In this document: piece after piece, positions 17,401-25,210 of the stretch
Numbering within the stretch: the first letter of the stretch is position 1
Layout of the letters: every line of letters begins with the position of its first letter
Assembly (NCBI RefSeq): GCF_000739575.1
Contig: NZ_BBJO01000025.1
Location: 62,001 to 126,000 of the forward strand
Length of the DNA stretch: 64,000 nucleotides
Direction of reading: 5' to 3'
From: Halobellus rufus
Lineage (GTDB): Archaea; Halobacteriota; Halobacteria; Halobacteriales; Haloferacaceae
The notes under the pieces: generated by a model
Told to the model about the DNA's origin: nothing
Databases searched by the model: none
Seen by the model: only the letters and a program-made list of their open reading frames with translations
Translations under genes and position numbers: made by a program

Positions 17401-18159
17401 CTCGATCTCGACTGCGACCCCGTCCATGTAGAGATCGAAGATGGGCGTCTTCTCGTTGCCCGACGTCTGCTGCTCGATGTGGAGGACGCCCGTGACAGTA
17501 ACGTGGTCGCCCGCGGTCACCCGCCCGGTGACGTCGTCTTCGAGGTCGACGTCGATGCTCTGCGGCGTCTCGCCGCCCCGCAGGCCCTCGGGGCTTTCCT
17601 GAACGCGCACCTTCTGCGCGTCGACGAACTCGGATTGATCGAAGTCGACGTGGAACGGCCCCTGACGCTCACACCCCTGACACTCGTGCGGTTCCTGGAA
17701 GCCGCTGTCGGCCTGCGGGATGTACGTCATCGTCCCGCAGCGCTGGCACTCGAAGGCGGCCTCGGTGATCTTCGGCCGAACGTCCGTCGCCTTCCGGACG
17801 ATCCCCTGGACGGCGATCATCCGCCCGATGTGGTCGTCGTGGACGCGGATTCCGCGGATGTCGACCGTCTCGGGGAGGTTCGTCAGGCGGACGTGCGCGC
17901 GGCCGAGTTTGACGTCCGCGGGGAGGTCGTAGAGCCGCAGCGCCTCCTCGGCGTACTCGCGTATCTGGTCGGGCTTCTTCCGGTAGTCCTCGGCCAACTC
18001 GGTGTCGAACGCGTAGAGGTCGTCGTAGTCGACGTAGAGCGATCGCTGTTCGTTCGGGTACTTCTGGGCGAGCGTGCCGATCTCGTCGCGGTAGTACTTG
18101 CGGTAGAACTGGATGAACCGCTCGGTGAGGTCGCGTGAGTCCTGGGGGGCCTGCGCCAT
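14476..18159 (-). CDS. mcm: Replicative helicase MCM with intein
   Basis: 1227-residue precursor of the archaeal MCM helicase, which unwinds DNA at replication forks. The extein (703 residues after splicing) has the N-terminal hexamerisation domain, a zinc finger (C138, C141, C160, C163), Walker A GDPGTGKS (329-336), Walker B AAVDELDK, the sensor segment LLGAANPK, the arginine-finger region SRFDLIF, and a C-terminal winged-helix domain. A 524-residue intein interrupts it after ALEQQ, between Walker B and sensor 1, so no active helicase can form before splicing. It heads a minus-strand run with a TAATG overlap to the next gene. A TATA-like CTCTTACC lies ~25-30 bases before the start. Confidence 0.97.
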   Translation of the reverse strand: MAQAPQDSRDLTERFIQFYRKYYRDEIGTLAQKYPNEQRSLYVDYDDLYAFDTELAEDYRKKPDQIREYAEEALRLYDLPADVKLGRAHVRLTNLPETVDIRGIRVHDDHIGRMIAVQGIVRKATDVRPKITEAAFECQRCGTMTYIPQADSGFQEPHECQGCERQGPFHVDFDQSEFVDAQKVRVQESPEGLRGGETPQSIDVDLEDDVTGRVTAGDHVTVTGVLHIEQQTSGNEKTPIFDLYMDGVAVEIEDEEFEDMDITDEDVAEIVDLSNEPDIYEKMVASVAPSIYGYEQEKLAMILQLFSGVTKHLPDGSRTRGDLHMLLIGDPGTGKSAMLQYIRNIAPRSVYTSGKGSSSAGLTAAAVRDDFGDGQQWTLEAGALVLADKGIAAVDELDKMRSEDRSAMHEALEQQSYHPNSEILLSDGRRVEIGPFVDSMMEERTEDVVDGIDCEILSVDDVGVHTVDLDTNDVEKTDVDRVSRHEAPDEFVRVSFSNGRSVTVTPEHPMFVDASGEVGTVDASEISVGDFVPAPRKLPNSAAPMPLAEEAHRGKERDVDLPTEMSPDLAEILGLLTAEGNSYSGGRTHEIGFSNQDGRLLDRAARLMRDVFGLESTDAVNGAGTTTKRWVSTKLYRWFESNFPEVMRKSPEKRMPSAVLGASEEEIRRFLVGAFAGDGGVESEAMSFSTACHGLAEDYADALSKIGVASRIHHDGCEDAWKTYVMGDSTEQFVEAVVDPADDRYEKARRFVERSNATERHHDVLPTSAAREIRSLKRLLGVPLDGRFRKALDEGYGIRISTVRSEIDELRDRLDTVRDGVDSVSTLAEVREHVGWSGRQLAERLSETTTSAIHYAEGGGYTAPKRESMCAEAVEAVEAAVDEAERRLDSLEARCDLRYYRVTDVETVPNEGEHACEWVYDVTVEPTNTFVSQGVVLHNSISVSKAGINATLKSRCSLLGAANPKYGRFDQYEPIGEQIDLEPALISRFDLIFTVTDNPDPESDAKLAEHIINTNYAGELHTQKTKVPSSEFTDEQVADATEEVTPAIDAELLRKYIAYAKRNCYPTMTDEAKEVIRDFYVDFRAKGADDDAPVPVTARKLEALVRLSEASARLRLSDTVEREDAVRVTEIVESCLRDIGMDPETGEFDADIVETGTSKNQRDRIKDIKHLIEELEAEYEEGAPVDEVIERAGSDLGLEESKAEDEIENLKRKGELYEPRQNYLRTT
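15343..16914 (-). mobile_element. Intein (524 residues) with LAGLIDADG homing endonuclease, inside mcm
   Basis: Residues 416-939 of the MCM precursor. It begins with Ser (SYHPNSEILLSDGRRV, block A). Block B is around VTVTPEHPMF. Two LAGLIDADG-type motifs, ILGLLTAEG and FLVGAFAGDGG, mark the homing endonuclease. Blocks F/G end in VTVEPTNTFVSQGVVLHN, directly followed by the +1 nucleophile Ser of SISVSKAG. The splice junctions restore the uninterrupted MCM sequence EQQ-SISVSKAG. All key splicing residues appear present (Ser1, TxxH with His, HN, Ser+1), and both endonuclease aspartate/glutamate positions look intact. It should therefore be a full-length, potentially mobile intein. Confidence 0.95.
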
Positions 18160-18252
18160 CGCACCGGAGTAGGGACCTCATCGGGTAAGAGTCTTCGCCA
18201 CGGACGGTGAAAGTGATCGGACGGCGAAATATCGGCGCGGGAGGCCGGTCAC

Positions 18253-18975
18253 TCAGAGGGAGACGTCGGTCTCGATGTCCTCGGTCGCCTCCCGGAGGCC
18301 GTCGCGGCGGGCGTCCTCGGCGAGTCGCGTCGACAGGTCCGCGTCAGTCAGGAGGTCGGCGAAGGCGTCGCGGAAGCGGTGGTTGACGCGCCGGGAGGCG
18401 AGGTCGCTCTCGGCGACGCGGCGGTACCGGCCGACAGATTCGAGAGCGACGTCGGCGTCGACCTCAGCAGCCTCCGACAGTTCGGCGGCGAGTGCCTCGT
18501 CGCCGGCGTCGGAGGGAGATTCCGAGACGAGCGTTCGGAGTCGCTCGTAGGGGAGCGGGGCGTCGCGGTCGGCGTCGCTGACGAGGTGCAAGTCCATCCG
18601 CGCGCGGAAGACGTCCTCGGCGTCCACGGATTCGCTTCCGTCGTCCACAGAACCACCCGCCGCCTCGCCCTCCGCCGAGAGCGACGCCGCCACCGCGGCG
18701 TCGGCCGCGTCCGACCACGTCCCCGAATCGGCACCCGCCGCGTCGGGATCGAAGAACGCGCGGACGACGCGGCGGAGTTCGGGGGTAGAGAGCGGCGACG
18801 AGAACGCCTCGCGCTCGCGCATCGCCTCGATGAGTTCGTCGAGGCGCTCGTCGACGGACTCCTCGTCGCGGTCGCTCGCCAGCGAGCCGCGCGGCGTCGA
18901 CTGCGACTCGGTCACGGTCTCCTCGCCCGTCGTCTCCACGAAGAGGTCCCGGAGTTCGGCGGTCTTCTCGTCCAT
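18253..18975 (-). CDS. Conditioned-medium-induced protein 4-like haloarchaeal protein
   Basis: 240 residues, acidic and largely helical, starting at ATG 18975 (MDEKTAELRDLFVETTGEET). The N-terminus matches my recollection of the haloarchaeal family labelled conditioned medium-induced protein 4, whose function is unknown. Visible parts are a conserved N-terminal helix and TVTESQ segment, a low-complexity Gly/Ser/Asp linker (~105-125), and a C-terminal helical domain (FRARMDLHLVSDADRDAPLP, VNHRFRDAFADLLTDADLS). It is divergent from bioY, and the biotin-type operator lies between them. A longer start at 19005 would read through that operator and is unlikely. Confidence 0.7.
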   Translation of the reverse strand: MDEKTAELRDLFVETTGEETVTESQSTPRGSLASDRDEESVDERLDELIEAMREREAFSSPLSTPELRRVVRAFFDPDAAGADSGTWSDAADAAVAASLSAEGEAAGGSVDDGSESVDAEDVFRARMDLHLVSDADRDAPLPYERLRTLVSESPSDAGDEALAAELSEAAEVDADVALESVGRYRRVAESDLASRRVNHRFRDAFADLLTDADLSTRLAEDARRDGLREATEDIETDVSL

Positions 18976-19016
18976 CAGGGTACCAAAGGCGGTCGCGACG
19001 TACAAACGTTTCCGTC

Positions 19017-19044
19017 GTAAACCAAAGTATTCATTTGGGTTTAC
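19017..19044. promoter_or_regulatory. BirA-type biotin operator upstream of bioY
   Basis: GTAAACC (19017-19023), 14 bases, then GGTTTAC (19038-19044): a perfect inverted repeat. It matches the core of the known BirA operator (TGTAAACC-N14-16-GGTTTACA) and ends 15 bases before the bioY start. Biotinyl-BirA binding would block the promoter when biotin is plentiful. Confidence 0.8.
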
Positions 19045-19059
19045 GAGACAGGGAGTCGT

Positions 19060-19641
19060 ATGTCAACGGAATCGCAGTCGGTCGAACTCGTCGGCGAGGA
19101 CGTCGTCGGCAACGTCGCCCGCGCGGCGCTGTTCGCGGCGCTCGTCGGCGCGTTCGCGTACGTGTCGTTTCCGAATCCCATCTCCCCGGTCCCGGTCAGC
19201 CTGCAGGTGCTCGGCGTCTTCCTCGCCGGGATCTTCCTCGGGCCCGTCTGGGGCGGCGCGTCGCTGGCGTTCTACCTCGTCGCGGGCGCGGCCGGCGCGC
19301 CGATATTCTCCGGCGGGCAAGCCGGACTCGGCCCGCTCGTCGGGTACACGGGCGGGTACCTCTGGTCGTACCCGGTCGCCGCCGCGCTGATCGGCGCGGT
19401 CGTCCACGGCGTCGACGGCATCGAAGAGCCCGAAACCGTGGGCACCGCCCGGCTGGTCGCCGGGATGCTCGCCGGGACGGTCGTCATCTACGCGCTCGGA
19501 ACGGTCGGCTTCGCGCTCGTGCAGAACGTCGGCCTCACGCAGGCGTTCGCCGTGAGCGCGCTGGCGTTCGTCCCGTTCGAGGCCGTCAAGATCGCCGCCG
19601 CGGTCGGGATCGTCCGGAGCGACGCCGCGGCGGCCGCGTAG
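19060..19641 (+). CDS. bioY: Biotin transporter substrate-binding subunit BioY
   Basis: 193-residue membrane S-component of an ECF-type biotin importer, with six hydrophobic segments. Family signatures include PNPISPVPVSLQVLGVFLAGIFLGP, the AGAAGAPIFSGGQAGLGPLVG stretch and GYTGGYLWSYP. It is followed after 33 bases by the ATPase gene and then the T-component gene, forming a complete bioY-M-N operon. A BirA-type operator overlaps the promoter region, consistent with repression by biotin. Confidence 0.96.
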   Translation: MSTESQSVELVGEDVVGNVARAALFAALVGAFAYVSFPNPISPVPVSLQVLGVFLAGIFLGPVWGGASLAFYLVAGAAGAPIFSGGQAGLGPLVGYTGGYLWSYPVAAALIGAVVHGVDGIEEPETVGTARLVAGMLAGTVVIYALGTVGFALVQNVGLTQAFAVSALAFVPFEAVKIAAAVGIVRSDAAAAA

Positions 19642-19674
19642 GGAACCGATGGACCCACTCGCGAGGTCGTCTCG

Positions 19675-20448
19675 ATGATCCGAACGGAGGGGCTCGTCCA
19701 CCGCTACGGCGACGTCGTCGCGGTCGACGGCGTCTCGATCGCGATTCCTGACGGCCAGTGCGTCGTCGTCGCGGGCGCGAACGGCTCCGGCAAGACGACG
19801 CTCGTTCGGCACTTCAACGGCCTGCTGGAGCCCGACTCGGGGACCGTCACGGTCAACGGCCGCGAGGTCGGGACGGATTTGGTCGCCGCGCGGACGGCCG
19901 TCGGGATGGTGTTTCAGGAGCCGCGCGACCAACTCGTCGCGGCGACGATCGGCGCTGACGTCGCCTTCGGCCCGGAGAACCTCGGGCTCGCGCGCGAGGA
20001 GATCGACCGCCGGGTCGACGCCGCGCTCTCGGCCGTCAACCTCGCCGGGCGTGCGGACGAGCGGGTCGACGAACTCTCCGGGGGCGAGCGCGAGCGCGTC
20101 GCCATCGCCGGCGCGCTCGCGATGGAGCCCGATCACCTCGTGCTCGACGAGCCGTTCACCGGACTCGATGACCCCGCGCGTCGAGCGGTGCTGAACCGAC
20201 TGCGGACGCTCAAATCCGACGGCACGAGCGTCGTCGTCGTCACGCACGACCTCCGCGACGTTGTCGACCTCGCCGATCGGGTGATCGCGATGGCCGACGG
20301 TCGCATCGTCGTCGACGCCGACCCGGAGACGGCCGTCGAATCGCTGCCCGAATACGACGTCCGCGTCCCGGAGCGGGTCGGTAGTTCCGAACCGGTCCAG
20401 TCCGAGAGGCCGGAGAGACGCGACGGCGACGCGAGCGCGCGATGCTGA
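19675..20448 (+). CDS. bioM: ECF biotin transporter ATPase BioM
   Basis: 257-residue ABC ATPase energising biotin uptake. Walker A GANGSGKTT (34-42), Q-loop VFQEPRDQL, signature LSGGE (134-138), Walker B LVLDEP (155-160) and the H-loop in VVVTHDLRD are all intact. The FQEPRDQL and AFGPENLGL segments are typical of ECF A-components. The last seven bases overlap the start of the T-component gene, implying coupled translation. The tail after residue ~235 is polar and variable. Confidence 0.95.
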   Translation: MIRTEGLVHRYGDVVAVDGVSIAIPDGQCVVVAGANGSGKTTLVRHFNGLLEPDSGTVTVNGREVGTDLVAARTAVGMVFQEPRDQLVAATIGADVAFGPENLGLAREEIDRRVDAALSAVNLAGRADERVDELSGGERERVAIAGALAMEPDHLVLDEPFTGLDDPARRAVLNRLRTLKSDGTSVVVVTHDLRDVVDLADRVIAMADGRIVVDADPETAVESLPEYDVRVPERVGSSEPVQSERPERRDGDASARC

Positions 20449-21158
20449 CGTATCACCCCGGCGACTCGATCGCTCACCGGCTCGACCCGCGGACGAAGCT
20501 GTTCGTCCAAGCCGCCTTCGCCGCGGCCGCCTTCGCGCACACGACGCTCTCCGGGCTCGCGTGGCTCTCGCTCGTCGCGCTCGCGTTCCTCGCCGCCGGG
20601 CGGCTCTCCCCGCTCCGAGCGGTTCGAGGCTACCTCCCGGCGCTGCCGTTTCTCGCTGCCGGGCCGCTCGTTTCGGTCTTCGCCGTGGACCCCGCGACGG
20701 TGAGCGTCGGCATCGATCCCGCGAGCGCCTTCGACCCGTTGCTGGCGAGCTACCGCGTGCTCCTCGTCCTGCTCGTGTCTGCGGTCTACCTGCACGCGAC
20801 GCCCGTCCGCGACTCCCGGGCGGCGATCCAGCGGCTCGTGCCGGGGCGCACCGGACGCCTGCTCGGCGTCGGAGTCGCGCTCGTGTTCCGCTTCCTCCCC
20901 CTGTTGCGGGCGGATCTCCGCCGCGCGCGCGAGGCGTCGGCCGCGCGGCTCGGGTCCGAGCGGTCGCTCCGGGACCGGATTCGACTCGTCGGTGCCGCGG
21001 GGATCAGGCGGGCGTTCGGCCGCGCGGACCGGCTGGCGCTGGCGCTCCGCGCGCGGTGTTTCGCGTGGAATCCGACGCTTCCCGCGCTCCGGTTCGGAAA
21101 AATCGACGCCGTCGGGCTGCTCGTCGCTGCCGCGCTGGGCGTCGCCGCGGTGGTCTAG
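20442..21158 (+). CDS. bioN: ECF biotin transporter transmembrane subunit BioN
   Basis: 238-residue EcfT/CbiQ-type protein that couples the ATPase to BioY in the membrane. It opens with the diagnostic YHPGDSIAHRLDPRTKL and has about five hydrophobic segments. The coupling-helix signature ARxLG/ARGS is present in modified form as ASAARLGS, and a second Arg-rich helix follows (RRAFGRADRLALALRARCF). Start ATG 20442 lies inside the end of bioM. It is the last gene of the operon and converges with the ferritin-like gene 39 bases further on. Confidence 0.92.
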   Translation: MLTYHPGDSIAHRLDPRTKLFVQAAFAAAAFAHTTLSGLAWLSLVALAFLAAGRLSPLRAVRGYLPALPFLAAGPLVSVFAVDPATVSVGIDPASAFDPLLASYRVLLVLLVSAVYLHATPVRDSRAAIQRLVPGRTGRLLGVGVALVFRFLPLLRADLRRAREASAARLGSERSLRDRIRLVGAAGIRRAFGRADRLALALRARCFAWNPTLPALRFGKIDAVGLLVAAALGVAAVV

Positions 21159-21197
21159 ACGGCGCGTTCGTCGCGTGGTGACGGGGCGCTCCGACCG

Positions 21198-21650
21198 CTA
21201 GTCGGCCTGGTATTCCTTCTTGAAGCCGCGAAACTCGGTCCGGTGGGCTTCCTCGTCCGCCAGAAGCGTCACCGCGAGGTCCTCGGTGACTGGGTCGCCT
21301 GCCTCCTCGGCGGCGTCGATCAGGGCCCGGTATGTCTCGATCGCACCCTCCTCGGCGTCGAGCACGCCGTTGATGACCGAGAGGACGTCCGTGGTGTCCT
21401 CGGGGGGCTGCAGACTCGTCTGCGTCGCCTCGAACGCCGCCGAGCCCGGCGGATGCTCGTCGAGTTGCTTGAGCCGGTTCCCGAGCTGCTCGGCGTGGCC
21501 GAGCTCCTCCTGAATGTCCTGCTGGAGGGACTCTTTGATCTCCTCGGCGCGGACGCCGTCGAGGACGATCGAGTTCGTCATGTAGTTCATCACCGTCTCG
21601 ATCTCGTCTTGGTACGCCTTCTGCAGCAGCCGGATTACCTCGTCAGACAT
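21198..21650 (-). CDS. Ferritin-like di-iron protein
   Basis: 150-residue four-helix protein of the ferritin-like superfamily. Helix 1 carries YQDEIETVMNYM; helix 2 carries EELGHAEQLGNRL; helix 3 carries DAEEGAIETYRAL; helix 4 carries LADEEAHRTEF. The pairing of single Glu residues with two ExxH motifs is the di-iron pattern of this superfamily. It lacks a rubredoxin domain, so it is closer to bacterioferritin/DPS-like or rubrerythrin-core proteins. Roles in iron storage or peroxide detoxification are plausible but not shown. The start is ATG 21650; upstream frame extension is Arg-rich shadow. Confidence 0.85.
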   Translation of the reverse strand: MSDEVIRLLQKAYQDEIETVMNYMTNSIVLDGVRAEEIKESLQQDIQEELGHAEQLGNRLKQLDEHPPGSAAFEATQTSLQPPEDTTDVLSVINGVLDAEEGAIETYRALIDAAEEAGDPVTEDLAVTLLADEEAHRTEFRGFKKEYQAD

Positions 21651-21802
21651 TGCGGTTAGGATTCGGACGCCGGCGACAAGATACTGTCGGCGAACCGACG
21701 GCCGCGGTGGAAGTCGACAGACCGAAACGGGTGTCCGAGGCCGTCGACGCGGGGTTCTCGATCGGTCCGAACTCGCTCCGAGCCGTTCGGAGCTGACTCG
21801 CC

Positions 21803-22744
<942 letters not shown>

Positions 22745-22802
22745 CGCGATCGGGCGGACGTTCGACGCGGTGAGCGCCGAACACCGAGCGCCGAGCGAGC
22801 CG

Positions 22803-23531
22803 CTACGCCGGAGACGCCTCGTGGTCCGCGGACGTCCGCTCGCGTCGGATCCGGCCGACGGCGTCGGTGAAGTTCTCGAACAGCCGCTTGGTGCGGCACG
22901 CCGCGTCGTAGTTCTCGTCGTTGATCCCGTCGAGGACCGCCTCGCGGCGCTCCGGTGAGAGGTCCTTCTCGTGCGTGATCGAGCGCGCGGTCTCGCGGTC
23001 GTACTCCGGGTGGAACTGCACGCCCCACGCCGTCCCGCGGCGGAAGGCGTGGACGCCGTAGTCGTTCTCGGCCAGCAGCGTCGCCCCCGGCGGAAGCTCG
23101 GTGACAGCGTCCGAGTGCGTCGTAAACGCGGTGAACGTCTCGGGGATGCCCGCCAGCAGTTCGCCGTCGGCGACCTTCGTGATCTCCCGGTAGCCGATCT
23201 CGTAGGCGCCCATATCCTCGACGCGGCCGCCGAGCGCCGTCGCGACGACCTGGTGGCCGTAACAGACGCCGAGCAGCGGCAGCCCGCGCTCGTCGGCCTC
23301 GGCGACGTACGCGACCAGCGGTCGGATCCAATCGCGGTCCCAGTACACCGACGAGCGCGACCCGGTGACGACGACGGCGTCGAAGTCGAAGCCCGCGGGC
23401 CGCTCGTTCGCCGTCACGTCGAACTCGACGAGGTCCGCGTCGAGTTCCCGCCGGAAGTTCCGGGGCGTGTGCTCGTCGCCGTGGGAGGCGTCGAGGAGCG
23501 CGATCCGCAACCGGTCGCTGGTCCGACTCAT
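22803..23531 (-). CDS. Class I glutamine amidotransferase (GMP synthase-like)
   Basis: 242-residue type 1 glutamine amidotransferase. The nucleophile elbow is GVCYGHQ, and the His-Glu pair is in GVQFHPEYD. Only the amidotransferase domain is present, without a synthetase partner domain. This resembles stand-alone family members annotated as GMP synthase-like or gamma-glutamyl hydrolase-like proteins. The N-terminus (LRIALLDASHGDEHTPRNFRR) fits that family. The start ATG 23531 is clear. No partner synthetase lies nearby, so the amide acceptor is unknown. Confidence 0.88.
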   Translation of the reverse strand: MSRTSDRLRIALLDASHGDEHTPRNFRRELDADLVEFDVTANERPAGFDFDAVVVTGSRSSVYWDRDWIRPLVAYVAEADERGLPLLGVCYGHQVVATALGGRVEDMGAYEIGYREITKVADGELLAGIPETFTAFTTHSDAVTELPPGATLLAENDYGVHAFRRGTAWGVQFHPEYDRETARSITHEKDLSPERREAVLDGINDENYDAACRTKRLFENFTDAVGRIRRERTSADHEASPA

Positions 23532-23620
23532 CGGAGTAACGGACGGGACGGGTCGAAAAATGCCTTGCGCCCGCGGGCACCCCTGCCGAGGCCTGTGACG
23601 CGCCGTCGAGATCGTCGAAC

Positions 23621-24400
23621 CTACTCGTCGTCGAGGGTCGAGAGGAACCCGAGTACGTCGTCGTTGACGCGTCTCGACGCCTCGACGTGGACGAGGTGGC
23701 CCGCCGCGTCGACCGCGCTGAACTCCCCGCGGGGCAGCCCCGACGCCAGCGCCTCGCCCCGTTCGAGCGGCCAGACCGCGTCGTCGGTCCCGTGGACGAC
23801 GAGCGCCGGAGCGGTGATCTCGTAGAGCCGGTCGGAGACGTCGAAGTCGGCGACGGCCGCCGCCTGCGCCTCCCACGCGGCCCGCTTGGCGTCCTCGGCG
23901 GCGCGCCACTCGACCATCTGGGCGACGGCGTCCGGATGGGATTCGACGAACTCGGCCGAGAGGCCGGCGCGCAGCGAGCGTTCGAGGGCGTCGGGGTCGT
24001 CGAGGCCGCCTCGGAGCGGAGCGAGATCGAGCCCGCCTCCGCTGGCGGCGGTGCCGAGGAGGACGAGGCTATCGACGCGAGCCGTCGTCCGCGCCGCCTC
24101 CAGAGCGACCATCCCGCCGAGCCCCGCGCCGACGACGTGCGCCGACCGGACGCCCGCGTCCGAGAGGACCGCGGTGAGGTCGTCGACGAGCGTCGGGACG
24201 TCGTACGGCCCCGATGGCGCGTCCGAGCGACCGCACCCCCGGAGGTCGGCCACGATGCTCCGGTACGGCCCCGCGACCGCGGCGTGCTGCCATCCCCACT
24301 GCCACGCGCCGTAGCCGACGTCGCCGACGAACGCGACGGGCTCGCCCGAGCCGTCCGTCTCGTAGTAGAGTCCGACTCCGCCGTTCTCGGTGTAGGTCAC
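23621..24400 (-). CDS. Alpha/beta-hydrolase fold protein lacking the nucleophile serine
   Basis: 259-residue alpha/beta-hydrolase fold protein. The acid residue (HGTDDAVWP) and the catalytic-type histidine (AAGHLVHVE) are in place. The nucleophile elbow, normally G-x-S-x-G, reads G91-A-G-L-G95, with Gly instead of Ser. Either the protein is not a hydrolase, acting through another mechanism or as a binding protein, or it is inactive. The oxyanion-side sequence and the cap domain look intact (LRGCGRSDAPSGPYDV). Start ATG 24400. It stands alone between the amidotransferase gene and the 200-residue gene. Confidence 0.85.
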   Translation of the reverse strand: MTYTENGGVGLYYETDGSGEPVAFVGDVGYGAWQWGWQHAAVAGPYRSIVADLRGCGRSDAPSGPYDVPTLVDDLTAVLSDAGVRSAHVVGAGLGGMVALEAARTTARVDSLVLLGTAASGGGLDLAPLRGGLDDPDALERSLRAGLSAEFVESHPDAVAQMVEWRAAEDAKRAAWEAQAAAVADFDVSDRLYEITAPALVVHGTDDAVWPLERGEALASGLPRGEFSAVDAAGHLVHVEASRRVNDDVLGFLSTLDDE

Positions 24401-24499
24401 AGGTGTGCGTCGGGCAGGAGCGACTTAGCGATCCCGACTCGGAGAAACGTCCGGCGAGCCCGACCCGCGGGGTCGCACTCGGCAGTCGTCGGTCACCGG

Positions 24500-25102
24500 T
24501 CAGACGGCGCGGATTCTGGCCGTCCACTCCACGGACTCGCCGTCGCCCGCGACGTCGCACTCGACGACCGCGTCGAACAGCGTCTTGAGTAGTTCGACGG
24601 TACGGTCGTCGACGACGGACGGATCGAGGTAGAAGTAGCCCGTCGCGTCGGCCGCGCGAAGCCGCGTCGTGAGCACGTGGAGGAAGCGGTAGACGCTCTG
24701 GGTGTCGGCGTACTGAAGCAGGACCGTGAGCGACTCCACGGTGACGGTCGCGTCGTCCCACTCGGAGAGGTACGGGGTCGACTTGACGCCGACGCCCGTG
24801 AGGTTCGACGGGCTGGCGACCGTCTCCACGTCGAGGTCTCGGTCCCCGAGGTCGCCGCTGGCGAGTTCCGGCGTCGTGATGAGCGCGGCCGCCGCGGGTT
24901 CGCCGCCGAGGATCTCACACCACGAGTCGAACCACGCTGCCGGCGGCTGTGAGAACGAGATGCCGAGCAGCGTCGTGTCGCTTCCCCCGTCGACGAACTG
25001 CCGTTTGCACTCGGCGTCGTCGACGGCGGCAGCTTGGGGACGGAGGAACAACACGGTCGCTGCGTCGTCGACCTGTGCGGCGACCTGCGCTATCGAGGAC
25101 AC
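24500..25102 (-). CDS. Haloarchaeal RecA/KaiC-like small protein, unknown function
   Basis: 200 residues. The architecture recalls haloarchaeal proteins related to the RecA/KaiC core that have lost the P-loop: LLGISFSQPPAAWFDSW, a SPSNLTGVGVKSTPYLSEW segment, then VESLTVLLQYADTQSVYRFLHVL (a KaiC-like arrangement after Walker B) and GYFYLDPSVVDDRTVELLKTLFD. No Walker A lysine is present. It starts with GTG 25102, and a TATA-like ACTTATCG lies about 25-30 bases upstream. Such proteins often accompany signalling or gene-regulation systems, but nothing nearby shows a partner. Confidence 0.65.
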   Translation of the reverse strand: MSSIAQVAAQVDDAATVLFLRPQAAAVDDAECKRQFVDGGSDTTLLGISFSQPPAAWFDSWCEILGGEPAAAALITTPELASGDLGDRDLDVETVASPSNLTGVGVKSTPYLSEWDDATVTVESLTVLLQYADTQSVYRFLHVLTTRLRAADATGYFYLDPSVVDDRTVELLKTLFDAVVECDVAGDGESVEWTARIRAV

Positions 25103-25210
25103 AGTGTTAGATTCTCAATATGTGTCGATAAGTCTTGTGTCGAACGACGCAGCTCCGTACCCCGATTCGGACGGCTGACGGCGGAAACCGACGCGTGTCT
25201 CAGGCGTCGC

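Noticed and set aside
18253-19005. Longer start for the conditioned-medium-type gene
   Set aside because: The extra residues MYVATAFGTL are unlike the family; ATG 18975 gives the recognised N-terminus.
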